A DNA stretch of 64,000 nt from Porphyrobacter sp. Lineage in GTDB: Bacteria > Pseudomonadota > Alphaproteobacteria > Sphingomonadales > Sphingomonadaceae. Below are positions 47,426 to 55,276 of the stretch, one piece after another. Location: the NCBI GenBank assembly GCA_016125555.1, contig WGLN01000011.1, positions 248,001 through 312,000 of the forward strand. The letters run 5' to 3'. Each line of letters begins with the position of its first letter. The first letter of the stretch is position 1. Below the pieces are notes generated by a model, which did not search any database, was not told the DNA's origin, and worked only from the letters and a program-made list of their open reading frames with translations. The position numbers were made by a program, and so were the translations under genes.

Positions 47426-48310
47426 TCAGAGCGCGCCGAAAGTCCAGCCTTCGGTGCGCGCGATCGCCGGGGTCAGGGACGGGGGGTGCCACAGGTCGGA
47501 GTCGGCGTGGACGCGCCGCAGCCATGCCGCGGTCAGCAGCGCGTCCGAGGCGTGATCGTCGATCGCCCCGCTGCCGGGCACCGGCGGGCTGCCGAGCGCG
47601 TCGAGCGCATCGTTGAGCGCCTCGCGGCTGCGCAGCTTGGTGGCAGCGCCGGTCACGCCCCCGCCGCGCGCGGCCATCGCGGTGTAAATTTCGGTCACCA
47701 CGTGACCGCTTTCGGGCAGGGGATCGACCGGCCACACCGGCACGCGCTGCCCAAGGCGGTGGAGCATCCGCATTCCCGTCAGGCTCGACTTGCCGACCTG
47801 TGCTGCGCCGACGAGGTTGAAATTGCTCACCGGGCGCACCCCCTGGGCGCGCTGTGCGGCCTCGGCGACGCGGAAGCGGCCTTCGCGGGTGGCCGCGCCG
47901 GGGAGCAGGAAGCGGTCGCCTTCCTCGCCCTTGCCGTGGCGGAAATAGCGCGCGGCTTGCGGGTGGCCGACAAAGCCGCCCGCCTCGAGGTGGGGGTCGT
48001 CGGCGCACAGCAGGTCGATGAGCGCCCACAGCGCGCGGGCGTCGCCGGGCGATGCGTCCCAGCCGGGAAAGAAGGCGCCGGCATCGGCGAAGGGCAGCGC
48101 GATGCCGAGGTCGAGCCCGACCAGCGTCGCGCCCGGCAGGTCGCATAGTAGTGCAAGAACTTCCTCGCGCGACCAGCCGGCCGGGTGGGGCGGGGCGACC
48201 AGCACCGGTGGCCCGCCTTCGGCCAGCGCGACCGCAAGCGCGATGCCCTTCTGGCGCGCGCCCTTCGCGCCCGACCAGTCGACCGCGAGGAAGTGCGAGA
48301 AACGGCTCAA
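47426..48310 (-). CDS. DUF429-like predicted nuclease-fold protein
   Basis: The 294-residue product begins with F-L-A-V-D-W-S-G-A-K, the first acidic strand of RNase H-like DUF429 proteins, and has further conserved Asp positions (G-L-D-L-G-I-A-L-P-F) and a C-terminal D-D-H-A-S-D-A-L segment typical of this fold. Activity is unknown. The start is a TTG at 48310 overlapping the rarA stop (TTGA), so it is coupled to the recombination factor RarA; other frames across this region are shadows. That linkage suggests, but does not show, a DNA-processing role. Confidence 0.72.
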   Translation of the reverse strand: MSRFSHFLAVDWSGAKGARQKGIALAVALAEGGPPVLVAPPHPAGWSREEVLALLCDLPGATLVGLDLGIALPFADAGAFFPGWDASPGDARALWALIDLLCADDPHLEAGGFVGHPQAARYFRHGKGEEGDRFLLPGAATREGRFRVAEAAQRAQGVRPVSNFNLVGAAQVGKSSLTGMRMLHRLGQRVPVWPVDPLPESGHVVTEIYTAMAARGGGVTGAATKLRSREALNDALDALGSPPVPGSGAIDDHASDALLTAAWLRRVHADSDLWHPPSLTPAIARTEGWTFGAL

Positions 48311-49641
48311 CCGCGCCGTTCCTGCCGCAGCCGCTCCCAATAGGCGAGCCGCTTGGCGATCTCGCGCTCGAAGCCGCGCTCGACGGGCGCATAGAAGGCC
48401 TGCGGTTCCATCCCGGCGGGCCAGTAGTCGTCGCCGGAAAAGCCCTCGGGCGCGTCGTGATCGTAGTGGTAGCCCTCGCCGTAGCCGATGTCCTTCATCA
48501 GCTTGGTCGGCGCGTTGAGGATGTTGGCGGGCGGGGCGAGGCTGCCGGTGTCCTTCGCCGCCTTCCACGCGGCCTTCTGCGCGCGGTAGGCGGCGTTCGA
48601 TTTGGGCGCGGTGGCGAGATAGAGGCAGGCCTGCACCAGCGCCAGCTCGCCCTCGGGGCTGCCGAGGAAGCGGTAGGCCTCCATCGCCGCCATGCATTGC
48701 GGGAGCGCCTGCGGATCGGCGAGGCCGATATCCTCCACCGCCATGCGCACCAGCCGCCGGGCGAGGAACAGCGGCTCCTCCCCCGCCACCAGCATCCGCG
48801 CGAGCCAATAGAGCGCCGCCTGCGGATCGCTCCCGCGCACCGATTTGTGGAGGGCGGAGATGAGGTTGTAATGCCCGTCGCGGTCCTTGTCGTACACCGC
48901 GACGCGGCGTTGCAGGAACTGGCCGAGGGCCGCCGGATCGAGCGGCTCCGACGAGCCGGCATTGTAGAGCGTCTCGGCCTGGCCGAGCAGGAAGCGCCCG
49001 TCGCCGTCGGCGGTGGCGATCAGTGCGGCGCGCGCTTCGGCGGTGAGGGGGAGGGGGCCTTCGAGCGCTTCGGCCTTGTCGAGCAGGGCCTCCAGCGCCG
49101 CCGCGTCGAGGCGGTTCAGCACCAGCACCTGCGCGCGGGACAGCAGTGCGGCGTTCAAGGCGAAGCTCGGGTTTTCGGTGGTCGCCCCCACCAGCGTCAC
49201 CACCCCGCGCTCGACATAGGGCAGGAAGCCGTCCTGCTGGGCGCGATTGAAGCGGTGGATCTCGTCCACGAAGAGCAGCGTCTTGCGTCCCGCCTTGGCC
49301 ATCGTCTCGGCCTCGGCAAAGGCCTGCTTGAGGTCCGCGACGCCCGAGAACACCGCGCTGATCGCGGCAAAGCGCATCCCCACGGCGTCGGCGAGCAGGC
49401 GCGCGATCGAGGTCTTGCCGGTGCCGGGCGGGCCCCACAGAATCATGCTGGAAAGGCGCCCCGCCGCGACCATCCGCCCGATCGCGCCATCGGGGCCGGT
49501 CAGGTGTTCCTGCCCGACCACCTCGGCGAGACTCGCCGGGCGCAGCCGGTCGGCGAGCGGCGCGTCGGCGGATGCGGATGCGGAACCGCGCGGCGCTTCG
49601 GGCGCCCCATTCGGCGCATCGTCTGCAAACAGGTCGGCCAT
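48307..49641 (-). CDS. rarA: Replication-associated recombination protein A (AAA ATPase)
   Basis: RarA (MgsA) is a clamp-loader-like AAA ATPase acting at stalled replication forks. The 444-residue protein has Walker A G-P-P-G-T-G-K-T (70-77), Walker B L-L-F-V-D-E-I-H-R (Asp 126, Glu 127), sensor 1 G-A-T-T-E-N-P-S-F and the C-terminal MgsA region with Y-D-K-D-R-D-G-H-Y-N-L-I-S-A-L-H-K-S-V-R and G-Y-H-Y-D-H-D. The N-terminus has a short Ala/Ser-rich insert before the conserved P-L-A-D-R-L-R-P. The ATG at 49641 lies 118 bases from the divergent padR gene. Confidence 0.94.
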   Translation of the reverse strand: MADLFADDAPNGAPEAPRGSASASADAPLADRLRPASLAEVVGQEHLTGPDGAIGRMVAAGRLSSMILWGPPGTGKTSIARLLADAVGMRFAAISAVFSGVADLKQAFAEAETMAKAGRKTLLFVDEIHRFNRAQQDGFLPYVERGVVTLVGATTENPSFALNAALLSRAQVLVLNRLDAAALEALLDKAEALEGPLPLTAEARAALIATADGDGRFLLGQAETLYNAGSSEPLDPAALGQFLQRRVAVYDKDRDGHYNLISALHKSVRGSDPQAALYWLARMLVAGEEPLFLARRLVRMAVEDIGLADPQALPQCMAAMEAYRFLGSPEGELALVQACLYLATAPKSNAAYRAQKAAWKAAKDTGSLAPPANILNAPTKLMKDIGYGEGYHYDHDAPEGFSGDDYWPAGMEPQAFYAPVERGFEREIAKRLAYWERLRQERRG

Positions 49642-49699
49642 TGGTCGGGCGTGATACGCCGATCGTCGGAAAAGGGAACCGGTCAGCGCCGCGCCCCTT

Positions 49700-49739
49700 G
49701 TTTCGATAGGTCTACGATATATCTTCGACCTATCGAAAC
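49700..49739. promoter_or_regulatory. Large perfect inverted repeat, candidate PadR operator
   Basis: GTTTCGATAGGTC (49700-49712) and GACCTATCGAAAC (49727-49739) are perfect 13-base arms around a 14-base spacer that contains CGATATATC. It sits 20 bases before the padR start, between padR and the divergent rarA. Size and position suit a dimer operator for autoregulation. No T run follows, so a terminator is unlikely. Confidence 0.65.
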
Positions 49740-49759
49740 CCCGATGGAGGATGCGAGAC

Positions 49760-50410
49760 ATGGGCTGGAACCGATATGGTCGCGCCAGCGGCTGGGACAA
49801 GCTGGGCGAGGCGATCGCGATGATGGCGATGAGCGGCAACATGAACTTCGCCGCGCCCGGCGCGAAGATGCGCTGGCAGTTCGACAGCGACGAGGGCGAG
49901 GGCGAAGGCCCCGAGGGCTTTCGCGGCCCCGGTCGCCGCCGCGAGCGCCGCGGGCGGATGTTCGCGCAGGGCGAACTGCGCCTCGCGCTGCTGGCGCTGA
50001 TCGCCGAGCAGCCGAGCCACGGCTACGAACTCATCAAGCAGATCGAGGAGATGACCGGCGGCGCCTATGCCCCGAGCCCGGGCGCGGTCTACCCGACGCT
50101 CCAGATGCTCGCCGACGAGGGCCAGATCGAGGAAGCCGAGGCCGAGGGCGCGAAGAAGCCCTTCGCCGCGACCGACGCCGGCCGCGCCGAGCTGGAGGAC
50201 CGCAAGGACGAGGTCGAGGAACTGATGCGCCGCCTTGGCCGTCACGCCAGCCGCGCCGAGCGGATGCGCTCGCCCGACCTGTTCCGCGCGATGGGCAATC
50301 TCGGCACGGTGCTCAAGAACCGTGCGCGCAGCGGCAAGCTCGACGAGCGCACCATCAACGAGATCGTCGACATGATCGACGAGATGGCCAAGCGCATCGA
50401 GCGGCTCTAG
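49760..50410 (+). CDS. PadR family transcriptional regulator
   Basis: The 216-residue protein has an unusual N-terminal region (G-W-N-R-Y-G-R and a Glu/Gly/Arg-rich linker, about residues 1-67), then a PadR winged helix (L-R-L-A-L-L-A-L-I-A-E-Q-P-S-H-G-Y-E-L-I, then P-S-P-G-A-V-Y-P-T-L-Q-M-L-A-D-E-G) and a C-terminal dimerisation helix. I chose the second ATG, 49760, because GGAGG is nine bases upstream; the first in-frame ATG at 49751 abuts that ribosome site. A palindrome just upstream suggests autoregulation. The ligand is unknown. A small membrane protein gene follows. Confidence 0.85.
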   Translation: MGWNRYGRASGWDKLGEAIAMMAMSGNMNFAAPGAKMRWQFDSDEGEGEGPEGFRGPGRRRERRGRMFAQGELRLALLALIAEQPSHGYELIKQIEEMTGGAYAPSPGAVYPTLQMLADEGQIEEAEAEGAKKPFAATDAGRAELEDRKDEVEELMRRLGRHASRAERMRSPDLFRAMGNLGTVLKNRARSGKLDERTINEIVDMIDEMAKRIERL

Positions 50411-50488
50411 CCTCGCGGATTGCCCGGGCTGCAAAAAAGGTCTATTTTTCCCCCGTTCGGGTCGCGCCGGACGGGGGAGGGAAAGTCC

Positions 50489-50956
50489 GTGAACACGATC
50501 GTTGGAAGCCGCGCCAAGGCGCCCTGGCACCTGTGGGTGATCGGCATCGTCAGCCTGCTGTGGTTCGCTGGTGGTGCCAACGATTACCTGATGACCAAGA
50601 CCGAAAACGCGGCCTATCTGAAAATGGCTGCCGAGAGCACGGGTACCAGCGCCGAGACGATCCTCGCGTATTTCAACGGCTATCCCGTGTGGGCGACGGC
50701 GTGCTGGGCGCTTGGCGTGTGGGGAGCGGTGGCGGGTTCGGTCCTGCTGCTGCTGCTGCGGACCCGTTTCGCCTTTCATGCCTTCGTCGTCTCGCTGATC
50801 GGTCTCGCAGGGTCGACCGCCTACACCTTCACTTCCGACGTTCCGGATGAATTCGCGAGCACCGGGCAATTGGTGTTCAGCGTGATCATCTGGGCCTCGG
50901 TGATCGCCGTGATTCTCTATGCGCGGGCGATGACGCGTGCCGGGGTGCTGCGCTAG
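50489..50956 (+). CDS. Small four-span membrane protein
   Basis: The 155-residue product has four hydrophobic segments (about 14-31, 64-87, 93-113 and 126-146) and no recognised catalytic motif. The start is a GTG at 50489 with GGGGGAGGGAAA upstream. It follows padR by 78 bases and may be a PadR-controlled gene; PadR regulators often govern adjacent membrane proteins or transporters. I do not recognise a named family. It converges on the glycosyltransferase gene, six bases away. Confidence 0.68.
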   Translation: MNTIVGSRAKAPWHLWVIGIVSLLWFAGGANDYLMTKTENAAYLKMAAESTGTSAETILAYFNGYPVWATACWALGVWGAVAGSVLLLLLRTRFAFHAFVVSLIGLAGSTAYTFTSDVPDEFASTGQLVFSVIIWASVIAVILYARAMTRAGVLR

Positions 50957-50962
50957 CGCATC

Positions 50963-52156
50963 TCAAGCTGCCTGCGCCTCGCGCTCCTGCAAGGCGCGGC
51001 GGTCCTCCACAAGGCGGACATAGGTGTCGGCGACGACCTGGTTGATCGCTTCCCAGCTGTATTCGCAGGCGCGCGTCTCGCCTGCCGCGCCATGGGCGGC
51101 GCGCAGCGCCGGGTCGGTGCAATAGGCCGCCAGCGCCTCGGCGCAGCCGGTCACGTCGGCGGACTGGCCGGCGAGCGGGACGAGACGCCCGGTCACCCCG
51201 TCGCGCACGATGCTGGCGCTGCCGGTCGCGCCGGCAGCCACCACCGGCAGGCCGCAGGCCATCGCCTCGAGCGTGACGTTGCCGAAAGCCTCGGTGACCG
51301 AGGGATTGAAGAACACATCGCCGCTCGCCAGCGCCGCGCCGAGCGCCTCGCCCGTCTTGAAGCCGGCGAACACCCCGCCCGGCAGGTTCTTCTCGAACCA
51401 TTCGCGCGCCGGTCCCTCGCCGATCACCAGCACCTTGTGCGGCACCTGGTTGCGGCGCAGCTGGACGATCGCCTCGGCGAACACGTCGAGACCCTTTTCC
51501 ATCACCAGCCGACCGAGAAAGACGATCGCCACGTCGTCGTCCGCAATGCCCATGCTGCGCCGCCATTCCATGTCGCGGCGGGCGGAGGAGAAGATCGTGC
51601 GGTCCACACCGCGGGTCCACAGCCCGATGTCGTCGTGCATCTCCATCGCCAGCAGGTCGTCGATGAGGCTCTGCGAGGGCGCCACCAGCGCATCGCAGCG
51701 GTTGTAGAAGCGCCGCAGCAGGCGGATGATCAAGGGCTCGAGGAAGGCCATCTTGTAATAGCGCGGATAGGTCTCGAACCGGGTGTGGACCGAGGCCAGC
51801 ACCGGGATGTCGTGATCCTGCGCCCAGCGCAGTGCGGCATGGGCCGAAGGATCGGGCGATGACAGGTGCACGATATTGGGCGCGAACCTTTCCAGGTCGC
51901 GCTTCACGCTGGCGTTGAGGCCCAGCGGCAGGCGATACTCGCCGCGGCCCTTCACCGGCATGGCGATGCTCGGCAGGCTGACGAGGTCGCCGGTCGGCGC
52001 GAAGGCCGGCTCGGCCACGGTGGGCGAATAGACGCGCACCGCCGCGCCCTTGCCGAGCAGCGAGCCGACGAGCCGGTTCAATGCCTGGTTGGCCCCGTCG
52101 CGGGTGTAGTTGTAGTTGCCGCTGAACAGGGCAATGCGGAGGTCGCTGGTCTGCAT
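50963..52156 (-). CDS. Glycosyltransferase family 4 protein
   Basis: The 397-residue protein has the GT-B fold of GT4 enzymes: an N-terminal glycine loop (F-S-G-N-Y-N-Y-T-R-D-G), H-T-R-F near residue 124, a K-G-L motif (V-M-E-K-G-L-D-V-F), G-E-G-P, and the E-x7-E signature in S-V-T-E-A-F-G-N-V-T-L-E-A-M-A-C-G-L-P. It resembles alpha-mannosyl or glucosyl transferases acting on lipids, such as the GDP-mannose/UDP-sugar diacylglycerol group (for example SQDG or MgtA-like enzymes). The donor and acceptor cannot be fixed from sequence. It is divergent from serC and stands alone. Confidence 0.85.
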   Translation of the reverse strand: MQTSDLRIALFSGNYNYTRDGANQALNRLVGSLLGKGAAVRVYSPTVAEPAFAPTGDLVSLPSIAMPVKGRGEYRLPLGLNASVKRDLERFAPNIVHLSSPDPSAHAALRWAQDHDIPVLASVHTRFETYPRYYKMAFLEPLIIRLLRRFYNRCDALVAPSQSLIDDLLAMEMHDDIGLWTRGVDRTIFSSARRDMEWRRSMGIADDDVAIVFLGRLVMEKGLDVFAEAIVQLRRNQVPHKVLVIGEGPAREWFEKNLPGGVFAGFKTGEALGAALASGDVFFNPSVTEAFGNVTLEAMACGLPVVAAGATGSASIVRDGVTGRLVPLAGQSADVTGCAEALAAYCTDPALRAAHGAAGETRACEYSWEAINQVVADTYVRLVEDRRALQEREAQAA

Positions 52157-52258
52157 GGAGCGGCCTGATTAGTGACATTCGCGCGACTTGGCGAGGGGGA
52201 CTGCGCAGCATTTTGAACCTTGCCAAAGGGCAATCCGCCGCATCCGCATCATTTCACG

Positions 52259-52286
52259 TTGACTCTTCGCCGCGCAACTCTAGTGC
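52259..52286 (+). promoter_or_regulatory. Candidate promoter of serC
   Basis: TTGACT (52259-52264) is followed after 16 bases by TAGTGC (52281-52286), the best sigma-70-like pair in the divergent gap. The resulting leader would be about 50 bases and would contain the hairpins described for serC. Confidence 0.35.
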
Positions 52287-52342
52287 GGCCGACGGGCCAC
52301 GCGGTCCCAACGCCGCGCGTGCTCTCTGCAAGGAGAGAATAC
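52287..52342 (+). promoter_or_regulatory. Structured serC leader that occludes the ribosome site
   Basis: Two hairpins can form: a GC-rich one in which GGGCC (52294-52298) faces GGTCCC (52302-52307), and a distal one with CTCTC (52322-52326) paired to GAGAG (52333-52337). The second stem's 3' arm contains the AGGAG ribosome site (52331-52335) of serC. The layout matches what I recall of the serC leader motif of alphaproteobacteria (Rfam), but this needs a covariance-model search to confirm. Confidence 0.55.
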
Positions 52343-53521
52343 ATGACTGACTATGTTCGCGGGCTCGCGCACGAGCCTTCGCTGAAGCCTGAGCGCCCCT
52401 TCTTTTCCTCGGGCCCCACGGCAAAATTCCCCGGCTGGTCGCTGGACAAGCTCAAGACCGAATCGCTCGGCCGCTCGCATCGTTCGAGCCTCGGCAAGGC
52501 GCGGCTGAAATATGCGATCGACCTCTCCCGCGAACTGCTGGGCATCCCCGACGATTACCTCGTGGGCATCATGCCCGCCTCCGACACCGGCGCGATCGAG
52601 GCCGCGATGTGGGCGATGCTCGATCCCAAGCGCCCCGTCACCGTGGCGGCGTGGGAAAGCTTCGGCAATGTCTGGATCCAGGACGCGGTCAAGCAGCTGA
52701 AGCTGCCCAACCTGCAGGTGTTGACCGCCGATTACGGCGAGATCCCCGACCTCACCACCATCCCCCAGCGCAACGATGTCGTGTTCACCTGGAACGGCAC
52801 CACCAGCGGCGCGATGATCCCCGACACCGACTGGCTCGACAAGGACCGCGAGGGCGTCACCATCAACGATGCCACCAGCGCGATCTTCGCAATGGAGATG
52901 GACTGGGCCAAGCTCGATGCCACGACCTATAGCTGGCAGAAGGTGATGGGCAGCGAGGCCCAGCACGGTATGCTGATCCTCAGCCCCAAGGCCGTCGCGA
53001 GGATCGAGAGCTACGATCCCGCCTGGCCGCTGCCCAAGCTGTTCCGCATGAAGAAGGGCGACAAGATCAACGCCGGCATCTTCCAGGGCGAAACGATCAA
53101 CACCCCCTCGATGCTGGCGACCGAGGATTACATCGCCGCGCTCGAATGGGCCAAGGCGATCGGCGGGCGCAAGGCGCTGATCGAACGCGCCAATGCCAAC
53201 GCAAAGATCGTCAAGGACTGGATCGAGGCGACCCCGTGGCTGCGCAACATGGTGCCCAACCCCGCGCAGCAGACCAATACCGGCGTGTGCATGGTGTTCC
53301 AGGGCGACTGGTACGAAAGCCTGTCGGCCGAGGACAAGGCGGCGGTGCCCAAGAAGATCGTCAAGATGCTCGAGGAACGCGGCGTCGGCTACGATTTCAA
53401 CGGCTATCGCGATGCGCCCCCGTCCTTGCGGATCTGGTGCGGCTCGACGGTCGAGCAGGAGGACATCAAGCGCCTGCTGCCGTGGATCGAGTGGGCCTAC
53501 GAAAAGGTCAAGAACGGCTGA
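52343..53521 (+). CDS. serC: Phosphoserine aminotransferase
   Basis: SerC converts 3-phosphohydroxypyruvate and glutamate to phosphoserine (and acts in PLP synthesis in some bacteria). The 392-residue product is of the alphaproteobacterial/archaeal-type class: F-S-S-G-P-T-A-K-F-P-G near the start, R-S-H-R-S, G-I-M-P-A-S-D-T-G-A, and the PLP lysine 200 in S-W-Q-K-V-M-G-S-E-A-Q-H-G. The ATG at 52343 follows AGGAG; the frame is open back to 52220 but that crosses the leader. It is followed by serA after 114 bases that carry two palindromic repeats. Confidence 0.95.
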   Translation: MTDYVRGLAHEPSLKPERPFFSSGPTAKFPGWSLDKLKTESLGRSHRSSLGKARLKYAIDLSRELLGIPDDYLVGIMPASDTGAIEAAMWAMLDPKRPVTVAAWESFGNVWIQDAVKQLKLPNLQVLTADYGEIPDLTTIPQRNDVVFTWNGTTSGAMIPDTDWLDKDREGVTINDATSAIFAMEMDWAKLDATTYSWQKVMGSEAQHGMLILSPKAVARIESYDPAWPLPKLFRMKKGDKINAGIFQGETINTPSMLATEDYIAALEWAKAIGGRKALIERANANAKIVKDWIEATPWLRNMVPNPAQQTNTGVCMVFQGDWYESLSAEDKAAVPKKIVKMLEERGVGYDFNGYRDAPPSLRIWCGSTVEQEDIKRLLPWIEWAYEKVKNG

Positions 53522-53538
53522 TTTAGCCGCAGTTGTGC

Positions 53539-53612
53539 GCCCCCGCGAAGGCGGGGGCCTCATGCCTCCACGTGCTTTCATGATTGTCTGAGGTCCCCGC
53601 CTGCGCGGGGAC
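53539..53612. repeat. Inverted pair of short palindromic repeats between serC and serA
   Basis: Two GC-rich hairpins: GCCCCCGC/GCGGGGGC (53539-53546 and 53551-53558, loop GAAG) and GTCCCCGC/GCGGGGAC (53593-53600 and 53605-53612, loop CTGC). Their flanks (GGCCTCATGCC and GTCTGAGGTCC) are related in opposite orientation, so these are two facing copies of one dispersed element, as is common in sphingomonad genomes. Confidence 0.7.
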
Positions 53613-53635
53613 TCGCACATGCCAAGGAATTCCCC

Positions 53636-55219
53636 ATGACCCGTCCCAAGGTTCTCATTTCCGACAAGATGGACCCCAACGCCGCGCGCATCTTCGAGGA
53701 GCGCGGCTGCGACGTCGATGTCATCACCGGCGAAACCCCCGAGCAGCTGATCGCCCGGATCGGCGAATACGATGGCCTCGCGATCCGGTCCTCGACCAAG
53801 GTGACCAAGGCGGTGCTCGATGCCGCCACCAACCTCAAGGTGATCGGCCGCGCCGGAATCGGGGTCGACAATGTCGACATCCCCTATGCCAGCGGCAAGG
53901 GCGTGGTGGTGATGAACACCCCGTTCGGCAATTCGATCACCACCGCCGAACACGCCATCGCGCTGATGTTCGCGCTCGCCCGCCAGATTCCCGAGGCCAA
54001 TGCCCAGACCCAGGCCGGCAAGTGGCCCAAGAGCGGGTTCATGGGCGTCGAGGTGACGGGCAAGACGCTCGGGCTGATCGGCGCGGGCAATATCGGCTCG
54101 ATCGTCGCGTCCCGCGCGCTCGGCCTCAGGATGAAGGTGATCGCCTATGATCCCTTCCTGACCGAGGAACGCGCGGTGGAGATGGGCGTCGAGAAGGTCG
54201 ATCTCGACACGCTGCTAAGCCGTGCCGATTTCGTCACGCTGCACACCCCGCTGACCGACGAGACCCGGAACATCCTCAGCCGCGAACGGCTCGAGAACGC
54301 CAAGAAGGGCATCCGCATCATCAACTGCGCGCGCGGCGGGCTGATCGACGAGGCGGCGCTCAAGGACTGCCTCGAGAGCGGTCAGGTGGCAGGCGCCGCG
54401 CTCGACGTGTTCGCGGTGGAACCGGCGACCGACAACCCGCTGTTCGGCGCACCCAACTTCATCTGCACCCCGCACCTCGGCGCCAGCACCACCGAGGCGC
54501 AGGTCAACGTCGCGCTGCAGGTGGCTGAACAGATGGCCGATTATCTCGTCAACGGCGGGGTCACCAATGCGCTCAACATGCCCTCGCTGTCCGCCGAGGA
54601 AGCGCCGAAGCTGCGGCCCTACATGGCGCTCGCCGAGAAGCTCGGCAGCCTCGTCGGGCAACTGGCGCACGGCAACCTGACCCACATCAGCATCGAGCGC
54701 GAGGGTGCGGCCGCCGAACTCAACGGCAAGCCGATCACCGCGGCGGTGCTGGCGGGCTTCATGCGCCGCTATTCGGACAGCGTGAACATGGTCAACGCGC
54801 CCTATCTCGCCAAGGAGCGCGGGCTCGACGTGAGCGAGATCCGCCACGAGCGCGAGGGCGCTTTCAGCACCCTGATCCGGGTCACGGTGGAAACCGCGCA
54901 AGGGCCGCGTTCGGTCGCGGGCACGCTGTTCGGGACCGAGGCGCCGCGGCTGGTCGAGATCTTCGGCATCGGGATCGAGGCGGAGCTGGCCGGGCACATG
55001 CTCTACATCGTCAACGACGACAAGCCGGGCTTCATCGGCCGGATCGGCACGCTGCTCGGCAATCACGGCATCAACATCGGCACCTTCAACCTTGGTCGCC
55101 GCGCGGCGGGCGGGGAAGCGGTGCTGCTGCTGAGCCTCGACGAGGCGCTCACCCCCGCAGTGGTCGCCGAGGCCGAGAAGGTCGAAGGCGTCAAGACGGT
55201 CACTGCGCTGGCGTTCTAA
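53636..55219 (+). CDS. serA: D-3-phosphoglycerate dehydrogenase
   Basis: SerA oxidises 3-phosphoglycerate to 3-phosphohydroxypyruvate, opening serine synthesis. The 527-residue protein is the long form: substrate and NAD domains (R-S-S-T-K-V; G-R-A-G-I-G-V-D-N; G-L-I-G-A-G-N-I-G at 146-154; N-C-A-R-G-G-L-I-D-E; G-A-A-L-D-V-F), an intervening domain and a C-terminal ACT domain (I-V-N-D-D-K-P-G-F-I-G; about 455-527) for serine feedback. It lies directly after serC, the partner enzyme, and before hisZ. Confidence 0.96.
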   Translation: MTRPKVLISDKMDPNAARIFEERGCDVDVITGETPEQLIARIGEYDGLAIRSSTKVTKAVLDAATNLKVIGRAGIGVDNVDIPYASGKGVVVMNTPFGNSITTAEHAIALMFALARQIPEANAQTQAGKWPKSGFMGVEVTGKTLGLIGAGNIGSIVASRALGLRMKVIAYDPFLTEERAVEMGVEKVDLDTLLSRADFVTLHTPLTDETRNILSRERLENAKKGIRIINCARGGLIDEAALKDCLESGQVAGAALDVFAVEPATDNPLFGAPNFICTPHLGASTTEAQVNVALQVAEQMADYLVNGGVTNALNMPSLSAEEAPKLRPYMALAEKLGSLVGQLAHGNLTHISIEREGAAAELNGKPITAAVLAGFMRRYSDSVNMVNAPYLAKERGLDVSEIRHEREGAFSTLIRVTVETAQGPRSVAGTLFGTEAPRLVEIFGIGIEAELAGHMLYIVNDDKPGFIGRIGTLLGNHGINIGTFNLGRRAAGGEAVLLLSLDEALTPAVVAEAEKVEGVKTVTALAF

Positions 55220-55237
55220 GCAAGGCTTGCAATTCAT

Positions 55238-55265
55238 CGTCACCCCGGCGAAGGCCGGGATGACG
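55238..55265. repeat. Short palindromic repeat between serA and hisZ
   Basis: CGTCACCCCGGC (55238-55249) pairs with GCCGGGATGACG (55254-55265) around a GAAG loop, with one G-U pair. This is the common CCCCGGCGAAGGCCGGG-type dispersed hairpin of alphaproteobacteria, and it resembles the pair before serA. It could act as an RNA-stabilising or weak attenuating element. Confidence 0.65.
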
Positions 55266-55276
55266 AGCGATTGCAC

